The notes under the pieces: generated by a model | The model's input: only the letters and a program-made list of their open reading frames with translations | What the model was told of the DNA's origin: nothing | Databases searched by the model: none | Origin: Candidatus Eiseniibacteriota bacterium | GTDB lineage: Bacteria; Eisenbacteria; RBG-16-71-46; JACRLI01 | Assembly: GCA_025351485.1 (NCBI GenBank) | Contig: JANXVU010000060.1 | Coordinates: 1 to 47,787 of the forward strand | Direction: 5' to 3' | DNA: 47,787 nucleotides | Shown here: positions 18,172 through 26,576 of the stretch, in pieces | Position numbering within the stretch: the stretch's first letter is position 1 | Layout of the letters: every line of letters begins with the position of its first letter | Made by a program: the position numbers and the translations under genes

Positions 18172-18945
18172 CTACCTCCCCGTGAACTTGGCGGCACGCT
18201 TTTCCACGAACGCCTTCATGCCTTCGACCTGATCCTGCGATCCGAACAGCATGTAGAACGAGCGGCGCTCGTACTCCAGGCCCTCGGCGAGCGGCGTCTC
18301 GAAGGCCTTGAGCACCGCTTCCTTGGCCACGCGCAGCGCCAGCGGGGACTTCGTGGCGATCTCGGAAGCCAAGTGCAGCGCCTCGTCCAGCCAGGTGCCC
18401 TTGGAGGCCACGCGCGCCACCAGGCCCCGCTCCAGCGCCTCGTGCGCCGACATCATGCGCCCGGTCAGGATCATGTCCATGGCCACCGACTTGCCCACGG
18501 CGCGGGTCATGCGCTGCGTGCCGCCGGCGCCCGGGATCACGCCCAGGTTGATCTCGGGCTGGCCGAACTGGGCCGTCTCGCTGGCGACGATGAGGTCGCA
18601 CGACATGGCCAGTTCGCAGCCCCCGCCCAGCGCGAAGCCGGACACGGCGGCGATGATCGGCTTGCCGATGCGGCGCACCCGGTCCCACCGGGCGATGTTG
18701 TTGCGGAGCAGCATCTCGATGTGGCCGGCGTCGGCCATCTCCTTGATGTCTGCCCCGGCCGCGAACGCCCGGTCGTCGCCGGCAAGGACGATCACTCGGA
18801 TCTCTTCCCGGGCGTCCATCTGTTCCAGGCAGGTGACCAGTTCTTCCATCACTGTGACGTTGAGCGCGTTGAGCGCCTCGGGCCGGTGCAGTTGGACCAG
18901 GCCCACGGCGCCGCGGTCTTCCACCTTGAGGCATGTAAAGCTCAT
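18172..18945 (-). CDS. paaF: Enoyl-CoA hydratase, PaaF-like
   Basis: A 257-residue crotonase with an intact active site: oxyanion segments AFAAGADIKEM and SGFALGGGCELAMSCD, and the catalytic Glu pair in the QPEINLGVIPGAGGTQR region. It hydrates 2-enoyl-CoA to 3-hydroxyacyl-CoA; 2,3-dehydroadipyl-CoA is the substrate expected from context. The ATG overlaps the stop of the BamA-like gene (ATGA) and follows GGGGGAG. Sequence alone cannot separate PaaF from short-chain crotonase (Crt). Confidence 0.85.
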   Translation of the reverse strand: MSFTCLKVEDRGAVGLVQLHRPEALNALNVTVMEELVTCLEQMDAREEIRVIVLAGDDRAFAAGADIKEMADAGHIEMLLRNNIARWDRVRRIGKPIIAAVSGFALGGGCELAMSCDLIVASETAQFGQPEINLGVIPGAGGTQRMTRAVGKSVAMDMILTGRMMSAHEALERGLVARVASKGTWLDEALHLASEIATKSPLALRVAKEAVLKAFETPLAEGLEYERRSFYMLFGSQDQVEGMKAFVEKRAAKFTGR

Positions 18946-19964
18946 CGGGATTTTCTCCCCCTGGGGGCCTTGGACCGGTTGACGGGCCGATTCCCGGCCA
19001 CGCCCCGGGGGGCGGCGGCGGCCTTCTTCTTCGGCTTCGGCGCGCTTCGGCCGGCCGCGCCGGCAATCTCCGCGGCCGCCGCATATTCGCCGTACGCGGG
19101 CTGCTGCCGGCGTTCCAGGAGCGCCGTGTAGTCGATGGCCCGCTTTTCGTTGAACGCGCGGATGCCCTCGGCCGTTTCGTGCTGGCCCGAGTGCAGCGAC
19201 AGCCAGTCGCGCGCGTGCTCGACGGTCATGTTCCAGGACAGGTCGCGCCAGAAGTTCACCTGCTGCTTGGCGTAGCGGAAGCACTCCGGAAGGCGGTGCA
19301 GGAGTTTTTCACACATGATGTCCACGGCCCGGTCCAGTCCGGCCTCCGGCACCACTTCGTTGATCAGGCCCCACTCGAGCGCCTTTTTCGCCGGGACGTT
19401 CTCGCACAGGAAGAGCATCTCCCTCGCGCGGCGGTCGCCCATCAGGAGCGGCAGCCACTGCGTGGCGCCGCCGGCGGGGACGCTTCCGCGTGCCACGCCC
19501 ACGTGCCGGAAGATGGCGTGGTCGGCGGCGATGGCCAGGTCGCAGGCCATTTGGAATTCGTTGCCTCCGCCCACCGCCATGCCGTTGACCCGGGCCACCG
19601 TGGGCTTGCCGATCTTGCGCAGCCGGTCATGCGCATCGATGAACGCGCCCATCCACTTCCAGTAATCGTGCGGGCGCTTGAGAAAGCGCGTCTGCTGCTC
19701 GCGCAGGTCCGCTCCGGTGGAGAAGGCCTCGCGCCCGGCGCCGGTCAGCACCAGCACCTGGACCTTGTCGTCCCAGGAGGCGTCTTCGAACGCGCGGGCC
19801 ATTTCGCGCAGGGTAAGGAAGTCGAGGCAGTTGTGTACCTTGGGTCGGTTGATGGTGACCGTGGCCCGGTAGTTCTTCTTGGTGTAGAGGATGCGGCGGA
19901 AGCCGAAAGAGCGGGTGGCCCGGCCTTCCGGAAACTCGGGCTGCTGTTCGCGGTCGCTGGCCAT
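18942..19964 (-). CDS. BamA-like ring hydrolase of the crotonase superfamily
   Basis: A 340-residue crotonase. It differs from ordinary hydratases and shares a run of features with BamA/Oah (6-oxocyclohex-1-ene-1-carbonyl-CoA hydrolase): FSTGADLREQ, an RPHDYWKWM insert, RVNGMAVGGGNEFQMACD, VARGSVPAGGATQWLP, FWRDLSWN and a closing AFNEKR. BamA hydrates a cyclic dienoyl-CoA and cuts the C-C bond, opening the ring. MenB and BadI are the next-nearest relatives. The last 60 or so residues are a Lys/Ala/Pro/Arg-rich tail, probably disordered, absent from the family. It starts 7 bp after the EthD gene. A ring-opening role is inference from this similarity. Confidence 0.65.
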   Translation of the reverse strand: MASDREQQPEFPEGRATRSFGFRRILYTKKNYRATVTINRPKVHNCLDFLTLREMARAFEDASWDDKVQVLVLTGAGREAFSTGADLREQQTRFLKRPHDYWKWMGAFIDAHDRLRKIGKPTVARVNGMAVGGGNEFQMACDLAIAADHAIFRHVGVARGSVPAGGATQWLPLLMGDRRAREMLFLCENVPAKKALEWGLINEVVPEAGLDRAVDIMCEKLLHRLPECFRYAKQQVNFWRDLSWNMTVEHARDWLSLHSGQHETAEGIRAFNEKRAIDYTALLERRQQPAYGEYAAAAEIAGAAGRSAPKPKKKAAAAPRGVAGNRPVNRSKAPRGRKSR

Positions 19965-19971
19965 GGCGCCC

Positions 19972-20277
19972 TTAGTCCCGGATCTCGTCGGAGATGTAGA
20001 CCCACGAGCCCGTCGGGACGTGGGCCTGCATGTCGGCGGCGCATGCGCCCATCTCGGGCGACTTCAGGGCGGCCTTCAGGGAATCCTTGTCCTTGAAGTA
20101 GAGCTCGGCCATGAAGGCGGCGGGGCTGGGGGTTTCGGGGCCGGTCTTGATCCGGGCCGATTCGATCTTCACCAGGCCCGGCAGCTTGCGAGCCAGGGGG
20201 ACGTGCTCGGCGAGGAAGCGGCTCTCGAACTGCTCCTGGTCTGCCTGCGGAGGATACATAACAATTATCTTATTCAT
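19972..20277 (-). CDS. EthD domain protein
   Basis: A 101-residue ferredoxin-like fold protein of the EthD / dimeric alpha-beta barrel group. The hallmark is the opening strand KIIVMYPP, then FESRFLAEHVPLARKLPGLVK and a closing strand. Such proteins accompany degradation gene clusters (the founding case is ethyl-tert-butyl-ether breakdown) and may be small lyases, decarboxylases or accessory factors. The activity here is unknown. AGGAGG sits 8 nt before the ATG. It is the second gene of the operon and is separated from the thioesterase by 69 bp carrying a palindrome. Confidence 0.75.
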   Translation of the reverse strand: MNKIIVMYPPQADQEQFESRFLAEHVPLARKLPGLVKIESARIKTGPETPSPAAFMAELYFKDKDSLKAALKSPEMGACAADMQAHVPTGSWVYISDEIRD

Positions 20278-20326
20278 CTACATCCCTCCTCGTATCTCCC
20301 GGGCCGCCTATGGCGGGGCAGGAGTA

Positions 20327-20338
20327 AGTAAATTTACT
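20327..20338. promoter_or_regulatory. 12-bp palindromic operator candidate
   Basis: AGTAAATTTACT is a perfect palindrome in the short gap between the thioesterase and EthD genes, 50 bp upstream of the EthD start. Its AT content stands out from its surroundings. Size and symmetry suit a TetR- or MarR-type regulator, so a second, regulated promoter inside the operon is possible. Confidence 0.45.
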
Positions 20339-20346
20339 ACTGCGAG

Positions 20347-20736
20347 TTAGAGCTTTGCCAGTCGGGATTCTAGTTCGGCCCGGGCCAGGACTCGCTGGCC
20401 CTGGCGTCCCACACCCACCAACTGGCCCTTCCAGCGGGCCTCCACCGAGCACAGCATCTCGTGGTCTTCCCAGCCCGTGAATACCGCTTCAAGCTCCACC
20501 TCCGCGCCCACGGGTACGGGCCTAAGATGTTGAACCTCAACTCGATACCCGATCCCCTCCTCATGTGGTTCCAGAAAGGGCTCAAGCACCCTGCGCGCGG
20601 CGACCTCGAAATGGTAGGCCATCCAGAAGGTGGCGTAGACCCGGTGTATCTCGCGCCCCTCCAGCCGGGCGGTCATCTCCTCCGTGACCAGGATGGCGAC
20701 CCTGGCGGCCACTCCCGGCACCAATCCCTCCCGCAA
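20347..20736 (-). CDS. FlK-like hotdog-fold acyl-CoA thioesterase
   Basis: A 129-residue single hotdog domain similar to fluoroacetyl-CoA thioesterase FlK and relatives. It shows LVPGVAARVAILVTEEMTA, then VYATFWMAYHFEVAAR with the catalytic-helix Glu, and HLRPVPVGAEVELEAVF. FlK uses a Thr/Glu/His set; a Thr and Glu are visible here, and a His lies in HLRPVPVG. It would hydrolyse a CoA ester, perhaps releasing CoA from a dead-end intermediate. The start is TTG, well placed 8 nt after AAGGAG. It is the first gene of the catabolic operon. Confidence 0.78.
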   Translation of the reverse strand: MREGLVPGVAARVAILVTEEMTARLEGREIHRVYATFWMAYHFEVAARRVLEPFLEPHEEGIGYRVEVQHLRPVPVGAEVELEAVFTGWEDHEMLCSVEARWKGQLVGVGRQGQRVLARAELESRLAKL

Positions 20737-20824
20737 TTGGCAGGCTCCTTGCAGTCAATATCTGCATCAAGAGGGGGTGGGGCGCACGCTTCCGGGGCTA
20801 CCATGAAGGGGCACCCGGAGGCCC

Positions 20825-20852
20825 GCCGGCCACACCGGAAACCGGGGCCGGC
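20825..20852. other. Hairpin upstream of catabolic operon
   Basis: GCCGGCC and GGCCGGC enclose an inner CCGG-AAA-CCGG hairpin. It lies in the 230-bp divergent gap between the thioesterase gene and the promoter at 20973. No T-tract follows, so its role is unknown. Confidence 0.3.
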
Positions 20853-20972
20853 AAGCCTGACCCTGGATCAACCGTGCACACGGAATAGGCGTAGTTTAGG
20901 AGGGCTATCCGGCGCTTACCAGACAATTCAGCATCGCGCAGCCGCTTTCGCATTTCCTAGTGGAAACAGAAG

Positions 20973-21001
20973 TTGACAGGTCCCGGGAGGTCGAATACTC
21001 T
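20973..21001 (+). promoter_or_regulatory. Sigma-70 promoter for secreted protein / activator operon
   Basis: A perfect TTGACA (20973-20978), 17-bp spacer and TACTCT (20996-21001). Transcription would start near 21008, leaving a leader of almost 190 nt before the ATG at 21196. Confidence 0.55.
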
Positions 21002-21012
21002 TAGTGTACGTT

Positions 21013-21036
21013 GGAGGCACTCTAGGGGGTGCCTCT
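21013..21036 (+). other. 5' leader hairpin
   Basis: GAGGCAC (21014-21020) pairs with GTGCCTC (21029-21035), extended by wobble pairs at both ends. It begins about 5 nt after the predicted start site, so it may protect or regulate the mRNA 5' end. Confidence 0.4.
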
Positions 21037-21195
21037 ACAAATTACGCAACTTGGTCGGGAGAACACGTCGTGAAGATCGATGTGATTCGGAAGACAGGCG
21101 AGAACCCGGGACGGATTGGGAATTGTGGAGATTCCCTGCCGTCCTTTTGCTTGTCCGACGCTCCGGGCCGCAACATGCAAGAAGGTGATAGGAAG

Positions 21196-21558
21196 ATGAG
21201 AAATCAACTCATCGCCATGCGCGCCAGGCTCTCCATCTTTTTGGTCCTGGCACTCCTTGCGGTCAGCTTCCTGCCTTCGTTCACCCCCCCAGCGCAAGCA
21301 GGCAACGCGGGTCAAATCGGCGACGGCGGCACCGGAACACCACCCCAGGGTGGTCCCGATGAGCCGACCGGTGGCCCGACCGCCAAAGGATCTCTCACCA
21401 GTACGAACCCGCGCAACATCAGCGTCAGCGCTGGCGACCTGCCGGGTGACGACATCCATGTCTCGGACCTTGGTGTCCGGAATGTCAGCGCCCAGCGCGT
21501 GGTCGGTTGGATGACCATCGTCAGGGCGGTGCTTTCGGGATTCTGGCTGCATCGCTAA
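21196..21558 (+). CDS. Small secreted protein upstream of TPR activator
   Basis: A 120-residue protein without a recognised family. A signal peptide (RLSIFLVLALLAVSFLPSF, then a likely cut after PAQA) leads into a Gly/Pro/Thr-rich low-complexity stretch. A short structured-looking C terminus contains ISVSAGDLPGDDIHVSDLG and ends hydrophobic (VVGWMTIVRAVLSGFWLHR). I chose ATG 21196, preceded by AGGAAG; ATG 21175 is also in frame. It ends only 17 bp before the TPR-containing sigma-54 activator and shares its promoter. Small exported products beside TPR regulators recall peptide-signalling pairs, but no maturation site is recognisable. Confidence 0.65.
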   Translation: MRNQLIAMRARLSIFLVLALLAVSFLPSFTPPAQAGNAGQIGDGGTGTPPQGGPDEPTGGPTAKGSLTSTNPRNISVSAGDLPGDDIHVSDLGVRNVSAQRVVGWMTIVRAVLSGFWLHR

Positions 21559-21575
21559 ACGACTGACCGGGTGCC

Positions 21576-23870
<2,295 letters not shown>

Positions 23871-23890
23871 TTCGGTATCCAAGGTATCCA

Positions 23891-23927
23891 TGGGGGTGGG
23901 TCATAGCGACCCGCCCCCTAATTTTTT
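23891..23927 (+). terminator. Strong rho-independent terminator after activator gene
   Basis: GGGGGTGGGTC (23891-23901) pairs with GACCCGCCCCC (23907-23917, one G-T pair) around ATAGC, followed by TAA and seven T. It isolates the activator operon from the sigma-54 unit downstream. Confidence 0.9.
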
Positions 23928-24132
23928 TACCCACTAGTAGTTAGCCGACTCTTTCCGAAATCCTGTCGAACTATTGGGTCGCGGGTACCCACATCAACGC
24001 TTGGATGCCTGGACAACTCCCGCACTCCGAAGCCCTGTCCGAAGCTCCACGCCAAGCTTAATTGCCAATTCAACAAGCAGTTACACAAATGAAATCCGGA
24101 GGTGTGCCCGCCGCGGCTGCTTGCCTGCGATG

Positions 24133-24148
24133 TGGCACGGACGATGCA
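24133..24148 (+). promoter_or_regulatory. Sigma-54 promoter upstream of hairpin array
   Basis: TGGCACGGACGATGCA matches TGGCACG-N4-TTGCA with one change (ATGC for TTGC); the invariant GG and GC are exactly 10 nt apart. Transcription would start near 24159, about 45 nt before the first hairpin. It lies just downstream of the only sigma-54 activator gene in the window. Confidence 0.75.
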
Positions 24149-24203
24149 GTTAGGCAAAGCAGATGTCTGAAGCAAAGAAATCGAAGTGCACGTCTTCAGA
24201 ATC

Positions 24204-24322
24204 GCAAATTTTGGTCCCGGTCTTGGCCGGGAGGGGTCCGCTCCGGCCCCACTGCCTCAGGATCTCTCCACAGGTCCTGAAGCGGTGGCCGGGGCGGAGG
24301 CAAGCCGGGACCAAGTTTTTGC
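24204..24322 (+). ncRNA. Structured hairpin element 1 of tandem array
   Basis: This is a nearly continuous long hairpin. The outer stem is TTGGTCCCGG/CCGGGACCAA (24211-24220 with 24305-24314), with a basal GCAAA/TTTGC extension. CTTG/CAAG (24222-24225 with 24301-24304) follows, then a purine-rich bulge GGGAGGGG (24229-24236). TCCGCTCCGG pairs with CCGGGGCGGA (24289-24298), then CCACTGC with GCGGTGG and TCAGGA with TCCTGA, closing a 12-nt loop. TTTTT lies at 24316-24320. The bulge and its surroundings recur in element 3. It is either a structured RNA or an elaborate terminator. Confidence 0.55.
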
Positions 24323-24327
24323 AGTAG

Positions 24328-24408
24328 GGGTCGGGCGGGTTTTGCGGGGCCCTTTCGGTAGCGCACCGCGAAGTCTGCCCGACCCACAGTAAAAGTCTTA
24401 CGGTTTTT
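24328..24408 (+). ncRNA. Structured hairpin element 2 of tandem array
   Basis: GGGTCGGGC (24328-24336) pairs with GCCCGACCC (24377-24385). The stem continues through GGG/TCT (two G-T pairs) and TTTTGCGG/CCGCGAAG (24340-24347 with 24366-24373), giving about 20 bp around an 18-nt loop. A small GTAA-AAGTC-TTAC hairpin and TTTTT (24404-24408) follow. This T-tract shares bases with the left arm of element 3, so the two could be mutually exclusive. It lacks the bulge motif of elements 1 and 3. Confidence 0.5.
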
Positions 24409-24485
24409 GGCGCCGGACCTATCGGGAGGGGTCCACCCCGGACTCGAAAGAGTAAGGGGTAGAGGTAGGGCGGCGCCAAATCTTT
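24406..24485 (+). ncRNA. Structured hairpin element 3 of tandem array
   Basis: TTTGGCGCCG (24406-24415) pairs perfectly with CGGCGCCAAA (24471-24480), followed inside by CCTA/TAGG (24418-24421 with 24466-24469). The same 12 nt as in element 1 (CGGGAGGGGTCC, 24423-24434) form the internal bulge. Above it ACCCC pairs with GGGGT, then ACTC with GAGT, closing a GAAA tetraloop (24446-24449) of the stable GNRA class. TCTTT ends it. Stem positions differ from element 1 by compensatory changes, which argues for a functional RNA. Confidence 0.55.
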
Positions 24486-24584
24486 AGGAAGGCCCCGTTC
24501 CATGCCGGGCATCCTGGTGACTCAGAACTCTCTAGGCTGAGGGACTGGGTAGCCCCGGCACCGGAAACGGGGCCTTTCTTTTTT
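24486..24584 (+). ncRNA. Structured hairpin element 4 with terminator-like end
   Basis: AGGAAGGCCCCGT (24486-24498) pairs with ACGGGGCCTTTCT (24567-24579, one G-T pair). TGCCGGG/CCCGGCA (24503-24509 with 24554-24560) and CTCAG/CTGAG (24521-24525 with 24537-24541) follow inside, with an 11-nt loop similar to that of element 1. The right arm runs into TTTCTTTTTT (24575-24584). A Shine-Dalgarno sequence begins 1 nt later, so this hairpin could attenuate the gene at 24596. Confidence 0.6.
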
Positions 24585-24595
24585 CAGGAGGTGGC

Positions 24596-25561
24596 ATGTT
24601 GAGCCCGGCCCGTTTCAGGACTCTCGCGATTGCCTGCATGCTCCCGTTCCTGCTCGCCGGCCCGGTGGCGGCCCAACAGCCTTCCGCGCCGGCCGCGGCA
24701 CCGCCTCCGGCGGAGCTCATGCAGCCTGCCGCCGCGTTGTTCGCGGCGGGCGATTGGAAGGGCTCGCTCGACGCCTACTCGGCGATCGCCGCGAAGTATC
24801 CGGCTTCTGCGCTCGCCCGATTTCGCGTCGGAGTATCGCAACTTGGGCTCGGGCGCAGCGTCGAAGCCGAGAAGAGCCTTCGCGAAGGTGAAAGACTGGG
24901 CGCCCCGGCCCCGCAAGCGGCCTGGCGCATGGCGCAGGCCCTGGCCGAACAGGGCCGGGCCGATGAGGCGGTTGCCGAACTACGCCGCGCACTGCATGCC
25001 GGGATGACTCTGACCGCAGCCGCCCTCAACTCCGACGCGCACCTGGCGAAACTCGTCGCCCACCCCGGATGGAGCGCGCTCACGGATTCCTTCGACACGA
25101 TCACCCAACCCTGCAGGCATGACCCGCACTGCCGGCAGTTCGATTTCTGGATCGGCGACTGGGACGTGCGCACCACGGGCCTCCCCGCGGTGGGACCCGC
25201 GGCGCGAAACACGGTCACGCTGGAAGAGAACGGCTGCGTGGTGATGGAGCATTGGAAGGGCGGCGGCGGCTCGACCGGGCAGAGCTTCAACGTGTTCGAC
25301 GCTTCGGTCGGAAAATGGCGCCAGACATGGGTGGACAATTCCGGCGGGCAGCACGACTACGTGGGCGAATTGAAGGACGGCAACATGGTGCTCGAGGGCA
25401 CGACCCCCGCGCCCGGCCGCCGGCTGGGACACATCCCGACGCGGCTCACGTTCTTTCACATCAGCGCGGACTCGGTGCGGCAGTTCTCCCAGACCTCGCC
25501 CGACAGCGGCCGCACCTGGCAACCCAACTACGACCTGATGTACGTGCGGCGCAAGCCGTAG
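24596..25561 (+). CDS. Secreted TPR-DUF1579-like protein
   Basis: A 321-residue exported protein. The signal peptide ends near GPVAAQQ. Residues about 45-165 hold TPR-like repeats (FAAGDWKGSLDAYSAIAAKY and AQALAEQGRADEAVAELRRA). The C-terminal half begins FDFWIGDWDVRTTG, the characteristic opening of DUF1579 / lipocalin-like beta domains. The function is unknown; a ligand-binding or sensing role in the periplasm is plausible. GGAGG lies 6 nt before the ATG. The gene sits immediately after the terminator-like hairpin of element 4 and is the first protein gene after the sigma-54 promoter, so it is probably a target of the TPR activator. No terminator was seen after it. Confidence 0.75.
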   Translation: MLSPARFRTLAIACMLPFLLAGPVAAQQPSAPAAAPPPAELMQPAAALFAAGDWKGSLDAYSAIAAKYPASALARFRVGVSQLGLGRSVEAEKSLREGERLGAPAPQAAWRMAQALAEQGRADEAVAELRRALHAGMTLTAAALNSDAHLAKLVAHPGWSALTDSFDTITQPCRHDPHCRQFDFWIGDWDVRTTGLPAVGPAARNTVTLEENGCVVMEHWKGGGGSTGQSFNVFDASVGKWRQTWVDNSGGQHDYVGELKDGNMVLEGTTPAPGRRLGHIPTRLTFFHISADSVRQFSQTSPDSGRTWQPNYDLMYVRRKP

Positions 25562-25587
25562 GGGCGGAACGGGATCGCCAGCCCCCT

Positions 25588-26136
25588 TTAGGAGGAGCGC
25601 CGCTGCTTCCGCAGCATCTGCCGGAACACTTCAAAGTCCTTCGCATGCCCCTCCCGGGCGCTCCAAGCGGAAATTCTGGCAATGCCCACCCGGTTTCTCA
25701 TGGCAATCTGGATTGCCGTCGTCAGGCTCTGGACGTCCCGCCAGTGATAGAAAGCGGCCAACCGGTCGCGGCACGCGTCCGTGGCCGAGAGCATCAGGAC
25801 TCTTCGATGGAGAACGGCCTTCAGGACCGGCTTGATCCCGTGGTCCGACCCGATGGCGAGCGGCCCGGCGGGAAACTCGACGAAGAAAGGCGTACGATCG
25901 TGGACATAACGGTCCCGGAAACGACGGAATCCGACCGACGACATCGCCAGATCGAGCTGGGCCTGGGACACCCGTCCCCTGGTAATGAAGTCCAGGTCGT
26001 GGGAGAGATAGCGGCCCGCAGTGTGAATGCTCGAGCACGCCCCGCCGGTGAGCACTGCCTCGATCCCATGCCGGCGAAGGGCGTCGCCCACCGCGGCCAC
26101 CACCTCTCTCAGCGAGGAACGGGCGCCAAGAGTCAT
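25588..26136 (-). CDS. Nucleotidyltransferase-like protein (possible toxin)
   Basis: A 182-residue MNT/AbiEii-like protein. The fold is suggested by TGGACSSIHTAGRYLSHDLDFI, which provides the GG and DxD elements of the nucleotidyltransferase active site. A conserved DRLAAFYHWRD helix follows. The ATG overlaps the stop of the upstream winged-helix gene (ATGA). A wHTH regulator followed by a coupled nucleotidyltransferase is the layout of AbiE-type toxin-antitoxin modules, though both proteins are shorter than classical AbiEi/AbiEii. It could instead modify a specific RNA or protein. It is convergent with the DUF1579 gene. Confidence 0.65.
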   Translation of the reverse strand: MTLGARSSLREVVAAVGDALRRHGIEAVLTGGACSSIHTAGRYLSHDLDFITRGRVSQAQLDLAMSSVGFRRFRDRYVHDRTPFFVEFPAGPLAIGSDHGIKPVLKAVLHRRVLMLSATDACRDRLAAFYHWRDVQSLTTAIQIAMRNRVGIARISAWSAREGHAKDFEVFRQMLRKQRRSS

Positions 26137-26471
26137 AAGGGCTTGGAGGTCCTGCGGGGCCGCCTGCGGCGCCCTGCGATGCGGCTCTGCAGATCACCAT
26201 CCGCCTCGGCGAGTCGCGCCAGGAATTGCCTCAGGGCCTGGGTCGCAAAGTAGCCCGGATTGATCTGGAACAGCCTCGTGCGCCCGACGGTCCGCCCCAC
26301 CACCAGTCCGTCGCGCTCCAGGGACTGGAGCGCCCTCTGCGTGGGAGCCAAGGTCATGCCAAGGAGCCGGGCAAGCTCCCTGGGATATCCCTCTCCCAGG
26401 ATCTCCAATGCGAGAAGGGCCTGGGTTCGGGCGGTGCTGCCAAATGGGCTGGAGGGTGATCCGACTCTCAT
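26133..26471 (-). CDS. Winged-helix transcription regulator (possible antitoxin)
   Basis: A 112-residue DNA-binding protein. The wHTH is clear: [20 protein letters not shown], the recognition helix region [16 protein letters not shown], and a wing [13 protein letters not shown]. The basic C terminus ([15 protein letters not shown]) may aid DNA or partner binding. The start ATG has no ribosome site and lies about 8 nt after a predicted -10, so the mRNA is probably leaderless. A palindrome over that promoter suggests autoregulation. It is coupled by a 4-bp overlap to the nucleotidyltransferase. Confidence 0.7.
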   Translation of the reverse strand: MRVGSPSSPFGSTARTQALLALEILGEGYPRELARLLGMTLAPTQRALQSLERDGLVVGRTVGRTRLFQINPGYFATQALRQFLARLAEADGDLQSRIAGRRRRPRRTSKPL

Positions 26472-26509
26472 ATGGGGTCATATGACCTCATATTGGGGTC
26501 GATGTCAAG
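26467..26509 (-). promoter_or_regulatory. Autoregulated promoter/operator of wHTH-NTase pair
   Basis: TTGACA (26504-26509, minus strand), an 18-bp spacer and TCATAT (26480-26485) end 8 nt before the ATG. The palindrome GGTCATATGACC (26476-26487) covers the -10. CTCATATGGGGTC (26467-26479) and CTCATATTGGGGTC (26487-26500) are near-identical direct repeats. This is a compact operator for the wHTH protein. Confidence 0.55.
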
Positions 26510-26576
26510 TCCCGCAGAGCCCCTTCCCGGCAGCGCGGGCCTCCCGCGGCACGGCGCGCCATGCTACCATTCGCCC

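Larger units (their letters stand above)
23928..24595. other. 668-bp intergenic region: sigma-54 promoter and hairpin array
   Basis: No protein gene is visible. The first 200 bp would hold activator sites. Possible motifs are GGGTACCC, CCGAAGC repeated 13 bp apart (near 24026-24045) and GCTTGG/CCAAGC as a distant inverted pair. The sigma-54 promoter follows at 24133, and four structured hairpin elements fill 24204-24584, annotated separately. Confidence 0.7.

Noticed and set aside
20737-20972. Sigma-54 promoter upstream of the secreted-protein operon
   Set aside because: Nearest match (TGGATCAACCGTGCA) has a 9-nt instead of 10-nt gap between GG and GC; the TTGACA promoter fits better.
24204-24584. 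Hairpin array as integron attC sites, CRISPR or REP elements
   Set aside because: No GTTRRRY/RYYYAAC core sites, no cassette genes or integrase, no regular spacers, and the four elements are not near-identical copies.
26133-26136. Frameshift joining wHTH and nucleotidyltransferase into one protein
   Set aside because: The ATGA overlap is a normal translational-coupling junction and both proteins are complete in their own frames.
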